Positions 37,918 to 47,126 of a DNA stretch of 64,000 nucleotides are shown piece after piece (within the stretch, counting starts at the first letter, position 1; every line of letters starts with the position of its first letter). This DNA comes from Oceanobacillus chungangensis. Its GTDB lineage: Bacteria; Bacillota; Bacilli; Bacillales; Amphibacillaceae. The position numbers were made by a program, and so were the translations under genes. The DNA lies in the NCBI RefSeq assembly GCF_003369565.1, contig NZ_PIOD01000001.1:124001-188000 (forward strand), written 5' to 3'. A model generated the notes under the pieces. That model was not told the DNA's origin, searched no databases, and worked only from the letters and a program-made list of their open reading frames with translations.

Positions 37918-37973
37918 CGTCGAATGTGATAAACTAGGACTACACTAATTTTAGTAACGAGAGGAATTCATAT

Positions 37974-39101
37974 ATGAAAAATATAACACTAATTGCAACA
38001 GCCGCTATGGGTCTGGAATCTGTAGTTGCACAAGAAGTAAAACAGCTTGGATATGAAGTAACAGTAGAGAATGGCAAAGTAATCTTTGAAGCACCAGTTT
38101 CTGCTATTCCGCGCTGCAATCTTTGGTTACGTACAGCAGACAGAGTAAAGGTTCTTGTTGGGAAATTTAATGCGACGACATTTGACGAGCTATTCGAATC
38201 TACAAAGGCCCTTCCGTGGGAAGAATTTATTGCAGAGGATGGACAATTTCCTGTTTCTGGAAAATCAATTAAATCACAATTGCACAGTGTTCCTGATTGC
38301 CAAAAGATCGTTAAGAAATCAATTGCTGAAAGACTTAAACTTAAATATGGAATGGTTTCGAAAATGCCGGAAACAGGAGCATTGTACAAAATTGAAGTTG
38401 CGCTGTTAAAGGATGAAGTTACCCTTACATTAGATACGTCAGGTACAGGGCTTCATAAAAGAGGCTATCGAGTAGGTCAGGGAGATGCACCTTTAAAAGA
38501 AACGATGGCAGCTGCACTCGTTTTACTTACGAATTGGAAAGCTGAATATACATTTATTGACCCTTTCTGTGGATCAGGTACGATTCCAATTGAAGCTGCA
38601 TTAATTGGACAAAACATTGCACCAGGTTTTAATCGTGACTTCGCCTCAGAAAATTGGGCTTTTATCCGTAATAAACATTGGCAAAAAGCATTTGAAGAAG
38701 CAGAAGACCTTGCCAATTACGATCAAAAACTGGAAATTATCGGCTCAGACATCGACCATAATTTAATTAAAGTTGCGAGTGATAATGCAATAGAGGCTGG
38801 ATTAGGCGATTTAATTACATGGAAGCAAATGCAGGTAAAGGATCTATTTATTCGTAATGAGAATGGTTATATTGTCACAAACCCTCCTTATGGTGAGCGA
38901 CTAAGTGATAAAGAAGCTGTTGCAGCACTATATAAAGACTTTGGTGATGTTATGAAGAATCATCCAACATGGAGTATTTATGTAATTACTGCGTTCGCTG
39001 CTTTCGAAAAACAATTTGGTATGGAAGCAACGAAGAAACGTAAATTATTTAATGGCTTTATTGAAACAAACTATTATCAATACTTTGGAGAACGTTCTTA
39101 A
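37974..39101 (+). CDS. ypsC: THUMP-domain 23S rRNA guanine-N2 methyltransferase-like protein
   Basis: 375 residues. The N-terminal ferredoxin-like/THUMP domain (about 1-160; AAMGLESVVAQEVKQLGYEV, RCNLWLRTADRVKVLVG) is followed by a class I methyltransferase (FIDPFCGSGTIPIEAALIGQNIAPG near 195 and the amino-methyltransferase motif TNPPYGERL near 302). The family is related to the N-terminal half of E. coli RlmL. The start follows AGAGGAA. Position directly after rnpB is the B. subtilis order. The exact rRNA target is inferred from family. Confidence 0.94.
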   Translation: MKNITLIATAAMGLESVVAQEVKQLGYEVTVENGKVIFEAPVSAIPRCNLWLRTADRVKVLVGKFNATTFDELFESTKALPWEEFIAEDGQFPVSGKSIKSQLHSVPDCQKIVKKSIAERLKLKYGMVSKMPETGALYKIEVALLKDEVTLTLDTSGTGLHKRGYRVGQGDAPLKETMAAALVLLTNWKAEYTFIDPFCGSGTIPIEAALIGQNIAPGFNRDFASENWAFIRNKHWQKAFEEAEDLANYDQKLEIIGSDIDHNLIKVASDNAIEAGLGDLITWKQMQVKDLFIRNENGYIVTNPPYGERLSDKEAVAALYKDFGDVMKNHPTWSIYVITAFAAFEKQFGMEATKKRKLFNGFIETNYYQYFGERS

Positions 39102-39533
39102 TAGCTCTGAACATCGAGAAGTTGGGGCTGAAAACTCAATCAGCCTCAGTAATAGCTCCAGATTGTAAATTATATATGCACAATATAACGACTTTTATAA
39201 GTGTAGATGGAGCTTATACTTCATTTACAGAACAATTGTGATACATGAAAATATATGCGCAACATTTTACGAGAAGTAAGTCAATTCAATTTGGCAAGCT
39301 TCTTTTTTTCTTTAAATCCCCCTAAAGTGAATAACGTCATGTTATTTTAAAAACCTCTCTTTTCCAGCGGTTTGTAATCAAATCCAATCTACTCAATCTC
39401 TTGTTTTTTTCTGGTCAATCAAATAAACTATGAATTAATAGAATCATGGTTAATTGAATTTCTACTACTACTTGCGTTGTTAGAAAACTATTATCAATAT
39501 TTTCGAGAGAAAGAAAGTTAAGGGGGAATAGCT
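39102..39533 (+). other. Intergenic stretch between ypsC and ypwA
   Basis: 432 bases, AT-rich, no supported gene. A small hairpin GGGGCTGA/TCAGCCTC (about 39123-39147) lacks a T-run. In B. subtilis many genes separate ypsC and ypwA, so a deletion or rearrangement lies here. Confidence 0.5.
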
Positions 39534-41030
39534 TTGAAACAAATCGCCACAATTGAAAAGGATTTTCTGGAATTATTAAAGGAAATGGATAGTTATCGTG
39601 AAGTAATTGCACTTGCACATTGGGATATGCGAACAAAGATTCCAAAAAATGGTGTAGAGCAACGTTCAGAGGTTGTTGGATTCCTAGCACATAAACTTCA
39701 TAAGCTAGAAACTTCTGAGGAAATGAAGAACTATATCGATCAACTTAAAGGTAAGACAACGAACTCAATCATCCAAAAATCAGTGGAAGAATGCGAAGAA
39801 ACATACAATAAAAGCAGTAAAATACCAAGTGATGAATTTAAAGAATATGTCATGCTTCAATCAAAATCAGAGGCTATTTGGCAGGAGGCACGTGAGAAAG
39901 CGGATTTTGCACTTTTTCAGCCTTATCTAGAACAGTTAGTAGAATATAATAAGAAATTCGCAAATTACTGGGGTTATGAAGATAATATTTATGATGCGTT
40001 GTTACATAACTTCGAACCAGGTGTCACTACAAAAATGCTGGATGAAGTTTTTTCGAAGCTAAGGGTTTCATTGACAAGCTTAGTTGAAAAAGTAAATCAA
40101 AGTAAATCAAAGCCAGACCCGACAATATTGAAAGGTCACTTTGCAAAAGAGAAGCAGGAAGCTTTTTCAGTCGAAGTATTAAAACAAATTGGCTATGATT
40201 TTAATTCTGGTAGACTTGATGATACGATACATCCATTTGAGATCACACTCAATGGAAATGACGTACGGATAACTACAAGATATGATGAAGAGGATTTCCG
40301 CATGGCAATCTTCGGGATTATCCATGAAGGTGGACATGCACTGTATGAACAAAATATAAGTATAGAATTAGCACGTACACCTCTTGCAACTGGAACTTCC
40401 ATGGGAATACATGAATCGCAATCACTATTTTGGGAGAATTTAATCAGCAGAAGCAGGCCGTTTTGGGAACATTACTATGACTTATTTAAATCTTATGCAC
40501 CAGAAACTTTTCAACATGTGGCGCTTGATGACTTTTACCGTTCGATTAATGAGGTAAAGCCTTCCTTTATTCGAATTGAGGCTGATGAGCTCACATATGC
40601 ACTCCATATTATGATTCGCTATGAATTAGAAAAAGGTTTAATTAATGGAGATATCGCTGTTAAAGATTTACCAGATTTATGGAATAAATTAATGGTTGAG
40701 TACTTGGGAATTGAGCCACCGACAGACCGTGAAGGAGTCTTACAAGATATTCACTGGTCAGGTGGAGACTTTGGCTATTTCCCTTCATATGCATTAGGCT
40801 ATATGTATGCAGCACAAATTCATCATACACTAGCAGCTGAAATGAATGTTGAACAATTGGTAGCATCCGGAAACTTTGCACCAATCTTAGAGTGGCTAAC
40901 TAAAAATATTCATCAGTATGGAAAGATGAAAAAACCATTAGAAATTATTGAAGATGTTACGAAAGAACCACTTAATCCTGATTATCTAGTCAACTACTTA
41001 ACGAAGAAGTATACCGCGATTTATCAATAG
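39534..41030 (+). CDS. ypwA: M32-family metallocarboxypeptidase
   Basis: A Taq-type carboxypeptidase that removes C-terminal residues (broad specificity, not before proline). It has 498 residues. The zinc motif HEGGHALYEQ (HExxH) is near residue 264, with the downstream Glu ligand in HESQSLFWEN near 294. DVRITTRY upstream and RIEADELTYALHIMIRYELE are family blocks. It starts at TTG 39534 after AAGGGGGAA. It ends convergently with csp through a shared stem. Confidence 0.96.
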   Translation: MKQIATIEKDFLELLKEMDSYREVIALAHWDMRTKIPKNGVEQRSEVVGFLAHKLHKLETSEEMKNYIDQLKGKTTNSIIQKSVEECEETYNKSSKIPSDEFKEYVMLQSKSEAIWQEAREKADFALFQPYLEQLVEYNKKFANYWGYEDNIYDALLHNFEPGVTTKMLDEVFSKLRVSLTSLVEKVNQSKSKPDPTILKGHFAKEKQEAFSVEVLKQIGYDFNSGRLDDTIHPFEITLNGNDVRITTRYDEEDFRMAIFGIIHEGGHALYEQNISIELARTPLATGTSMGIHESQSLFWENLISRSRPFWEHYYDLFKSYAPETFQHVALDDFYRSINEVKPSFIRIEADELTYALHIMIRYELEKGLINGDIAVKDLPDLWNKLMVEYLGIEPPTDREGVLQDIHWSGGDFGYFPSYALGYMYAAQIHHTLAAEMNVEQLVASGNFAPILEWLTKNIHQYGKMKKPLEIIEDVTKEPLNPDYLVNYLTKKYTAIYQ

Positions 41031-41036
41031 TAAATA

Positions 41037-41072
41037 AAGAGGCAGTGACCCACTAGGATCACTGCCTCAAAC
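41037..41072 (-). terminator. csp terminator (shared with ypwA end)
   Basis: GAGGCAGTGA/TCACTGCCTC stem. The T-rich tail (TTTATTT) is on the minus strand, so it primarily serves csp. Confidence 0.8.
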
Positions 41073-41079
41073 TATACTT

Positions 41080-41280
41080 TTATTTCTTTACAACATTTGC
41101 AGCTTGTGGGCCACGTTCACCTTCAACAATTTCGAAAGTAACCTCTTGTCCTTCTTCCAGCGCCTTATAACCTTCTTCTTGAATTGCTGAATAATGAACG
41201 AACACATCGTTTCCTTCTTCTAGTTGAATAAATCCATAGCCTTTTTCAGCATTAAACCATTTTACTACACCGTTTTCCAT
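41080..41280 (-). CDS. csp: Cold-shock protein, CspA family
   Basis: A 66-residue single-strand nucleic-acid-binding beta barrel that acts as an RNA chaperone. RNP1 KGYGFI (residues 14-19) and RNP2 VFVHY (26-30) are intact, and the ending [10 protein letters not shown] is standard. The start follows TAGGAGGATAT. Its upstream region on the minus strand carries a promoter about 190 bases away and an intrinsic terminator in between (see the entries at 41341 and 41447), suggesting leader-based control. Confidence 0.97.
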   Translation of the reverse strand: MENGVVKWFNAEKGYGFIQLEEGNDVFVHYSAIQEEGYKALEEGQEVTFEIVEGERGPQAANVVKK

Positions 41281-41340
41281 GTATATATCCTCCTATAGTT
41301 TCACGTAAACGTGTTAATACAAAGTAGAGAAAGAACGCAT

Positions 41341-41440
41341 TAAAAAAAGGCAACACCGATAGAAGAGTAGGACCATAAATTCATCCACTTCTATGGAAGT
41401 TGCCTGTAACATTAACGGATCCGTACTTCTTCTTTGCTTA
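41341..41440 (-). ncRNA. Candidate small RNA or attenuating leader of csp
   Basis: On the minus strand, downstream of the promoter at 41447-41475, is a long interrupted stem (GGCAAC...CATAGAAG pairing with CTTCTATCGG-T-GTTGCC; plus-strand 41349-41404) immediately followed by seven T (41342-41348). This is a full intrinsic terminator placed 60 bases before the csp start codon. It would make either a free RNA of about 100 nt or a csp leader with conditional read-through. The RNA ends are estimates. Confidence 0.55.
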
Positions 41441-41446
41441 CTATAT

Positions 41447-41475
41447 AATTTAGCGTACTTCTTTACAGTAGTCAA
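41447..41475 (-). promoter_or_regulatory. Minus-strand promoter of the csp leader
   Basis: On the minus strand: TTGACT (41475-41470), exactly 17 bases, then TAAATT (41452-41447), continuing ATATAG. Confidence 0.6.
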
Positions 41476-41576
41476 TGATTTCAACTTGTAGAAATAAAAT
41501 CCAATTTATTAGTTGATCGATAATAGCCTTATCATTATTATAGTTACTAGGAAGTCAGCGAAAGGGAGGAGATTAA

Positions 41577-42167
41577 ATGAACGAGAGAGTGAAACTAAAG
41601 AGAATTAGAGAGTATGCTTTTCAGATATTCCATGACGATGTAACCGGTCATGATTATTATCATATGGAACGGGTTGCACGGACGGCAAAACAGATTGCAA
41701 TAGAAGAAAAAGCTAACTTATTTATATGTGAAGCGGCTGCGTTGCTCCATGATGTCGGGGATGCAAAACTATTTGAACAGCCAGAGAAAAATGTGAAAGC
41801 AATGAATCTTTTTCTAAAATCTATCGAACTAACAGCTGAACAGATAAAGTTCCTCAATCAAATTATCAAAGAAGTTTCTTTTAGCAGAGGAGTACAGGTC
41901 CCAGCTACAATTGAGGGAAGAATAGTACAAGACGCAGATCGAATCGATGCAATCGGTGCGATTGGGATTGCAAGAACCTTTGCATATGGTGGTGCAAATC
42001 AGCAAATGATCCATCATAATACAGAGAAAAGTACATCAATTCAGCATTTCTATGATAAATTATTAAAGCTTTATGATTTGCTGCATACTACGAAGGCAAA
42101 AGAAATGGCAATTAGCCGTCAGCGGTTTATGGAGCAGTATTTAGAACAATTCTATAAAGAATGGTAA
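41577..42167 (+). CDS. HD-domain phosphohydrolase
   Basis: 196 residues. The metal-binding HD signature is spread as in the family: HDYYHMERVARTAKQIA near residue 23, LLHDVGDAK near 58 (the HD pair) and VQDADRIDAIGAIGIARTFAYGG near 120. The closest remembered family is YpgQ/YedJ, small single-domain hydrolases of unknown or nucleotide substrate. In B. subtilis ypgQ also lies in the thyB-dfrA region. The start follows AAGGGAGGAG. Confidence 0.9.
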   Translation: MNERVKLKRIREYAFQIFHDDVTGHDYYHMERVARTAKQIAIEEKANLFICEAAALLHDVGDAKLFEQPEKNVKAMNLFLKSIELTAEQIKFLNQIIKEVSFSRGVQVPATIEGRIVQDADRIDAIGAIGIARTFAYGGANQQMIHHNTEKSTSIQHFYDKLLKLYDLLHTTKAKEMAISRQRFMEQYLEQFYKEW

Positions 42168-42260
42168 CAGGATAAAAATGTATTTTCTTGGTTTACGATT
42201 ATGTTACAATAGATGCATTATGCTTTTTATTAAAAATGAATTAATGGAGGGAATACTCTC

Positions 42261-43217
42261 ATGATTAAAGGAGAACAAGCTTACTTAAACTTGTGTAATT
42301 ACATATTAGAAAATGCTGCGGAGAAAGATGATCGAACGAATACGGGTACCTACTCCATATTTGGACACCAAATGCGTTTTGATTTAAGCGAAGGGTTTCC
42401 ACTTCTAACAACGAAAAGAGTTCCCTTTCGTTTAGTCGCAACAGAGCTTCTTTGGTTTATTAAAGGAGATACAAATATCCGTTATTTACTAGAGAATAAT
42501 AATAATATCTGGAATGAATGGGCATTTGAACGATGGATAGCTAGTGATGACTATACTGGTCCAGATATGACTAATTTTGGAATTCGCAGTCAACAGGACC
42601 CTGAATTTAATGAAGTATACAAGGAAGAAATGGATCAATTTAAGGAGAAAGTTCTTCGGGATAACGCATTTGCAGAAAAATATGGTGATCTTGGTTTTGT
42701 TTATGGGAAACAATGGCGGAACTGGAAAACTTCTAAAAATGAAAGCATTGATCAATTAAAGGATGTAATCAATTCGATTCGTACCAACCCTAATTCACGT
42801 AGACATATCGTTTCTGCATGGAATCCAGAAGATATCCCAAGCATGGCATTGCCACCATGTCATACACTATTCCAGTTCTATGTTGCTAACGGGAAGTTAT
42901 CCTGCCAGTTGTACCAACGAAGTGCAGACGTATTCCTTGGCGTACCATTTAATATCGCGAGTTATGCATTACTAACACATTTGATTGCACATGAGTGTGG
43001 ACTAGAGGTGGGAGAATTCATTCATACATTAGGGGATGCACATATATATTCCAATCATCTAGAACAAATTAAAACACAATTAGCTAGGAAACCGAAACCA
43101 TTACCAGAAATTAGAATCAATAAAGATAAAGCTTCCATTTTTGATTTTGAGCTTTCAGATTTCGAAATTATCGGATACGACCCACACCCAGGAATAAAAG
43201 CGCCAATCGCTGTATAA
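42261..43217 (+). CDS. thyA: Thymidylate synthase
   Basis: This enzyme methylates dUMP to dTMP using methylenetetrahydrofolate. It has 318 residues, longer than the E. coli form (264). It carries the roughly 50-residue insertion (about 85-140, [19 protein letters not shown] region) known from the Lactobacillus-type enzyme. The catalytic Cys is in [44 protein letters not shown] and [12 protein letters not shown] are family blocks. The start follows ATGGAGGGA. dfrA follows 23 bases later. Confidence 0.97.
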   Translation: MIKGEQAYLNLCNYILENAAEKDDRTNTGTYSIFGHQMRFDLSEGFPLLTTKRVPFRLVATELLWFIKGDTNIRYLLENNNNIWNEWAFERWIASDDYTGPDMTNFGIRSQQDPEFNEVYKEEMDQFKEKVLRDNAFAEKYGDLGFVYGKQWRNWKTSKNESIDQLKDVINSIRTNPNSRRHIVSAWNPEDIPSMALPPCHTLFQFYVANGKLSCQLYQRSADVFLGVPFNIASYALLTHLIAHECGLEVGEFIHTLGDAHIYSNHLEQIKTQLARKPKPLPEIRINKDKASIFDFELSDFEIIGYDPHPGIKAPIAV

Positions 43218-43240
43218 CAATCATTAGAGGAGGAAGATTA

Positions 43241-43732
43241 TTGATCTCTTTATTAGTAGCTATGGACCGAAACCATGTTATTGGTGCAAATAATCAATTA
43301 CCATGGCGTTTACCAAAGGATTTACGATTTTTTAAAGAAAAAACAACCGGAAATACGATTATTATGGGAAGAAAAACATACGAATCCATGGGAGGAGCAT
43401 TACCTAACCGGAGAAATGTTGTTTTAACACGTAAAAATCATGACTACCCTGAAGACGTTGAGGTTATCCATGAATTGTCGACAATTCAAGAATGGGATAA
43501 GGAAAACCCTAAGAATGAGTACTTTGTAATTGGCGGCGGTAATATTTTTACACAGGTGATGCCATTTGCGGATCGGATGTACATTACATTCATTGACAAC
43601 GATTTTGATGGTGATACATATTTCCCAAGCTTTTCAGAGAATGATTGGACATTGACTTCTAAAGTAAAAGGCGATAAAGATGAAAAAAATCCGTACGAAT
43701 ATTATTTCTTACAATATGATCGTAAAAGGTAA
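43241..43732 (+). CDS. dfrA: Dihydrofolate reductase
   Basis: DfrA regenerates tetrahydrofolate after thymidylate synthesis. It has 163 residues. The N-terminal LLVAMDRNHVIGANNQLPWRLPKDL contains the Trp and the DHFR Asp/Glu region (here LPKDL), TIIMGRKTYESMG binds NADPH, and FVIGGGNIFTQ is the second nucleotide loop. It starts at TTG 43241 after GAGGAGGAAG and is co-transcribed with thyA. Confidence 0.96.
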   Translation: MISLLVAMDRNHVIGANNQLPWRLPKDLRFFKEKTTGNTIIMGRKTYESMGGALPNRRNVVLTRKNHDYPEDVEVIHELSTIQEWDKENPKNEYFVIGGGNIFTQVMPFADRMYITFIDNDFDGDTYFPSFSENDWTLTSKVKGDKDEKNPYEYYFLQYDRKR

Positions 43733-43851
43733 CATTGATTGATTATTCTCTAGATAGAACTTGTTTCAATGAAGATAAACGTGTTACTATGTACTTGTAT
43801 GATAATATTAATAATTAATTTTGAATATTATTAGGTAAAGAAGGTGTACTT

Positions 43852-44055
43852 ATGTTATCTAGTATCGGTGTACCAGGATTAATCTTAATTCTAATTATCG
43901 CACTCGTTATCTTTGGTCCTAAAAAATTACCAGAAATCGGTAAGGCTGCTGGACAAACTTTGCGTGAATTTAAACACTCTGCTCGTGAAATAACAAGTGA
44001 CGCAAAAGAGGAAATAGACGAAGCAAAAGTTATCGTTAATAAGAAAGAAAACTAA
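43852..44055 (+). CDS. tatA: Sec-independent translocase TatA, first copy
   Basis: 67 residues. A single N-terminal membrane helix ([26 protein letters not shown] with the FGPKKLPE hinge) is followed by an amphipathic helix and an acidic/basic tail. It forms the channel of the twin-arginine system with TatC. The start follows AAGAAGGTG. It has its own likely promoter (TTGTTT at about 43759 with TACTAT). A shorter second tatA follows 15 bases later. Confidence 0.95.
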   Translation: MLSSIGVPGLILILIIALVIFGPKKLPEIGKAAGQTLREFKHSAREITSDAKEEIDEAKVIVNKKEN

Positions 44056-44070
44056 TCTTGGAGTGATTAT

Positions 44071-44238
44071 ATGCTTAATAGTATTGGAGTACCAGGATTA
44101 ATCTTAATTTTAATTGTTGCATTAATAATTTTTGGACCTTCTAAGTTGCCGGAAATTGGCAAGTCATTTGGCACTTCTTTAAGAGAATTCAAAAATGCTG
44201 CAAAGGATATTGTTGATGACGGCAAAAATCAGAAATAA
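44071..44238 (+). CDS. tatA: Sec-independent translocase TatA, second tandem copy
   Basis: 55 residues ([20 protein letters not shown]...). The membrane helix and [12 protein letters not shown] hinge closely match the first copy, so this is a tandem duplication, with a shorter tail ending DDGKNQK. The ATG at 44071 follows TTGGAGTGA. It begins 15 bases after the first tatA stop and probably shares its transcript. The two proteins may form mixed channels or specialise; no sequence feature decides. Confidence 0.93.
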   Translation: MLNSIGVPGLILILIVALIIFGPSKLPEIGKSFGTSLREFKNAAKDIVDDGKNQK

Positions 44239-44251
44239 TAATAGAACGACG

Positions 44252-44296
44252 ATGAAGGTGTAGGGGGTTCATTTAACCTTACATCTTCTTTTCTGC
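44252..44296 (+). terminator. Hairpin with T-tract between tatA2 and tatC
   Basis: GAAGGTGTAGGG pairs with CCTTACATCTTC (12 pairs including wobbles) and is followed by TTTTCTGCTTT. It may be a partial terminator that lowers tatC relative to tatA. Confidence 0.6.
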
Positions 44297-44320
44297 TTTA
44301 ATCCTAAGGGGTGTTAACAA

Positions 44321-45088
44321 ATGGAAAAGGATACAAAAATAGCGGATGACGAAAAGGAAATGGATTTCGTCGGACATTTATCTGAGCTAAGAAATCGATT
44401 GATTGTAACAGCAATATTATTTGTGATTTTATTTATTGTTGGTTTTATCTATGTAGAGGAGATTTACGCATTCTTTGTTAAAGATTTGGAGTTCAAGCTA
44501 ACTGCAATCGGGCCAAGTGAAATTATTTGGATCTATTTCTCGATGGCGGGGTTAATTGCAATAGTCGGAAGTATTCCAGTTTTAACATATCAAATCTGGG
44601 CATTTGTTAAACCTGGTCTAACGGAGCGAGAACAACGAGCATCCTTAGCATATATACCTGCTACTTTTATATTATTTATCGTTGGATTGGTGTTTGGTTA
44701 CTTAATGTTTACTAAGTCACTCATTCCGTTTTTACTTTCTTTAAATAATGGTATGTTTGAAATTATGTTTACAGTAGACAAGTATTTCAAGTTTTTAATG
44801 CAAGTAACAGTCCCAATTGCAATCCTTTTTGAGCTGCCAATTGTTGTTATGTTCTTAACGAGCATCGGAATTCTTACACCTAAGTTTCTTGAGAAAAATA
44901 GGAGATATGCATACTTTGCATTGGTTGTTATTAGTACAATTATTACCCCAGCTCCTGATTTTATCTTACCAGTAATTATATCGATACCACTTATTTTCAT
45001 ATATGAAATTAGTATCCGCTTAGCGAAAAGAATCTACAATAAGAAACTTAAGAAACATGAAGAAATAATGAGTGAGGAGAATCTTTAA
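44321..45088 (+). CDS. tatC: Sec-independent translocase TatC
   Basis: TatC is the twin-arginine signal receptor. It has 255 residues and six membrane helices. The N-terminal MDFVGHLSELRNRL is the conserved signal-binding face. FVKPGLTEREQRASL, FELPIVVMFLTSIG and ISTIITPAPDFILPV are family blocks. The start follows AAGGGGTG. A plausible substrate in the window is the Rieske protein QcrA (inference from its SRRQFLN motif). Confidence 0.96.
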   Translation: MEKDTKIADDEKEMDFVGHLSELRNRLIVTAILFVILFIVGFIYVEEIYAFFVKDLEFKLTAIGPSEIIWIYFSMAGLIAIVGSIPVLTYQIWAFVKPGLTEREQRASLAYIPATFILFIVGLVFGYLMFTKSLIPFLLSLNNGMFEIMFTVDKYFKFLMQVTVPIAILFELPIVVMFLTSIGILTPKFLEKNRRYAYFALVVISTIITPAPDFILPVIISIPLIFIYEISIRLAKRIYNKKLKKHEEIMSEENL

Positions 45089-45101
45089 GCGGGGTGAAAC
45101 A

Positions 45102-45311
45102 ATGCGTACATTTTATCAATTTCTAATGACTTATCGAGGAAAAATAAAGGCGGATGACTATAGCAGGTTGGCAGACTGGGCATTCTTTGATTCTAGTTTC
45201 CCTAAACATACAAAAGATTATCATGAAATAAGTAATTACCTTGAATGGAATAGCCCATTTCCGAATGCTTTGATGACATTTGATGAATTATGGGACATCT
45301 ATCATAGTTAG
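45102..45311 (+). CDS. yozE: YozE family protein (UPF0346)
   Basis: 69 residues: MRTFYQFLMTYRGKIKADDYSRLADWAFFDSSFPKHTKDYHEIS... with C-terminal NALMTFDELWDIYHS. This is the typical YozE SAM-like fold protein of unknown function. ATG 45102 follows GGGGTGAA and lies 13 bases after tatC; the open frame upstream overlaps tatC and is not used. Confidence 0.92.
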   Translation: MRTFYQFLMTYRGKIKADDYSRLADWAFFDSSFPKHTKDYHEISNYLEWNSPFPNALMTFDELWDIYHS

Positions 45312-45313
45312 AT

Positions 45314-45348
45314 TAAATGGCTCTGGAATAATTCCAGAGCCATTTAAT
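45314..45348. terminator. Bidirectional terminator
   Basis: A 14-base perfect stem, AAATGGCTCTGGAA/TTCCAGAGCCATTT, with loop TAA between convergent genes. Confidence 0.88.
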
Positions 45349-45673
45349 TTACAATAAGTGAAGTTATTTGCTGAAATGGAATACGGTGTCTATTGTGGTC
45401 TTCTGTTTGCAACACAATCTCATAGCCATACTGATCTAATTTAGTAATTAATCCTGTTAAATGCGATATTGTCGCGTTTTGATAGCGGGAGAGCGTAACA
45501 TATTTCCTTAACCGATAAGCTTCCATCAAATCATTATGAATGACCTCGATTTGCTGTGGATCAAGTAAAGGTTTCGTGACCTTCTCATCTTCTTTCCATA
45601 ATTCTTTTAACAACTCTACATGCTCTGGCAGCATTAAAGATGACCATTTAATTGTTCCTCTGTCCTTTGCCAT
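45344..45673 (-). CDS. YolD-like protein
   Basis: 109 residues from ATG 45671-45673 (MAKDRGTIKWSSLMLPEHVELLK), preceded on the minus strand by GAGGTGATA. The RGTIKW...MLPEHVE start and the tail ITKLDQYGYEIVLQTEDHNRHRIPFQQITSL are diagnostic of the YolD family. These are usually encoded next to a Y-family polymerase (UvrX/YqjW type). No polymerase gene is near, so this is a solitary copy. The function is not firmly known. Confidence 0.88.
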   Translation of the reverse strand: MAKDRGTIKWSSLMLPEHVELLKELWKEDEKVTKPLLDPQQIEVIHNDLMEAYRLRKYVTLSRYQNATISHLTGLITKLDQYGYEIVLQTEDHNRHRIPFQQITSLIVN

Positions 45674-45745
45674 GTATATCACCTCAAATACAGTATATAC
45701 GAACATAAGTTCTTTATTCAACATAAATATATTATTAATCGGCAA

Positions 45746-46572
45746 TTTAGCTTACAGATACTAATAATGGTTAATTATCGCTAAGAACAAATTTAATGAT
45801 GAATCAATTAAGCGAAATACATCCATGACGCATTTGGTAATAAAAAATATTACCATATTAATAAGATCAGAAAGAGAGTCATCAATGTCTATCTTGTAAA
45901 AGGAAGAAGGTCATTTCAGAAGATGGGTTCGCTGATGGTCTGAAAAAAATAACGACACTATGTGATAGTTGTGATGCAAGTCGCATCAGTGATGAAGGGC
46001 ATAAGGAAATTGTAGATGGCAGATACATGTTTAACTGATAACGTACATGATGTTATTCAAGAGGGCTTAAATCTTGAGCGTGTAGCGAATATTCCAATCT
46101 TCAATCATATTGTGAGTTGAATAAACGAGAGTGGAAAATCGGCGGTTAAAAGAGAATTCCAGATAGATAATGGAGTGGAAATTTACAAATGATCTAGATC
46201 TAAGCAGATCAATCAAAAAAAAGCTTAAAATAATACTTTCAATCTATTGTATATAACAATTAATAGTACTAACTTACAGTAATCAAAGGTCCTTAAGGCT
46301 TATGCATTAAGGGATAGACCGATTCAAACAAACGTTTGATTTAATAACTGATAATTCCGTTATATGCAAAGGTGTTATACAAACAAATAGTGTCTAATTT
46401 CGCCATTATCTGCAATTAAAAGTAATTTTTGTTGATTTCTGCGCTTACCCGGGAAATATTAAATCTAGGATATTTCACTTTATCATCGCGAAGAGAGCCT
46501 TTGCCCAAACACTTTCTGTAAATTTACGTACAATATTCTATAATGCATTTAACGATATAAGGGGAGAGTATA
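45746..46572. other. Gene-poor stretch with possible remnants
   Basis: 827 bases. A frame reading EDGFADGLKKITTLCDSC... (45918-46038) and an overlapping ATG frame MADTCLTDNVHDVIQEG... (46016-46120) look protein-like but are short and broken. I do not recognise them. A small palindrome CCTTAA...TTAAGG is near 46294-46316. The rest is AT-rich spacer, with a likely promoter for the next gene near 46530. Confidence 0.4.
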
Positions 46573-47043
46573 ATGTTTCCAGGAAACAGACAGAGAAATG
46601 GATATTCAATGCCAATGCATCGTGGAATGAATAATTTCAGAATTCCGAATCAGGGTTTTAACCAGCAACCCCAACGGAGTATGGGAGCAAACTTATTACA
46701 GCGATTTTTACCACAACAAGCTCAAGCTGCAACGATTGCCAGTAAAGGTGCAGGTGGGTTATCGAATACATTAAATAATGTTCAGCAAGTGTTAAAGGTC
46801 GTTCAGTCCACTGCGCCACTCGTACAGGAATATGGACCAATGGTAAAAAACCTTCCAGCAATGTATCGAATGATGAAGGCATTTAAAAATCTTGATTTAA
46901 CAGAAGATAGTGCAGAAGACAAAGCGGAAGCAGACATTGAAGATCAAACTAATCCATCTAATAATACTAAAAATACAGATACAATTAGAAAGATACCAAC
47001 GAAGAAAGGGAACGGAAATTCTAAACCAAAACTGTATATCTAA
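46573..47043 (+). CDS. YqfQ/VrrA-like protein
   Basis: 156 residues. A Met/Asn/Gln/Arg-rich N-terminus (residues 1-45), an Ala-rich middle, then NVQQVLKVVQSTAPLVQEYGPMVKNLPAMYRMMKAFKNLD (about 72-112), the hallmark of the YqfQ-like family, and an acidic then basic low-complexity tail. Related proteins (VrrA of B. anthracis) have length-variable N-termini and are probably spore-associated, but the role is unproven. The start follows AGGGGAGAG. Confidence 0.8.
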   Translation: MFPGNRQRNGYSMPMHRGMNNFRIPNQGFNQQPQRSMGANLLQRFLPQQAQAATIASKGAGGLSNTLNNVQQVLKVVQSTAPLVQEYGPMVKNLPAMYRMMKAFKNLDLTEDSAEDKAEADIEDQTNPSNNTKNTDTIRKIPTKKGNGNSKPKLYI

Positions 47044-47126
47044 TAAATTATAAACATACTACTTGATTTTTGAATCAAAAAAGGGAAAAATAGATATAAT
47101 CAATACAGTATTGGAGGAATTTAGAA

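Noticed and set aside
37940-38389. 149-codon minus-strand frame
   Set aside because: It is antisense to the start of ypsC, which has clear family motifs; no start signal.
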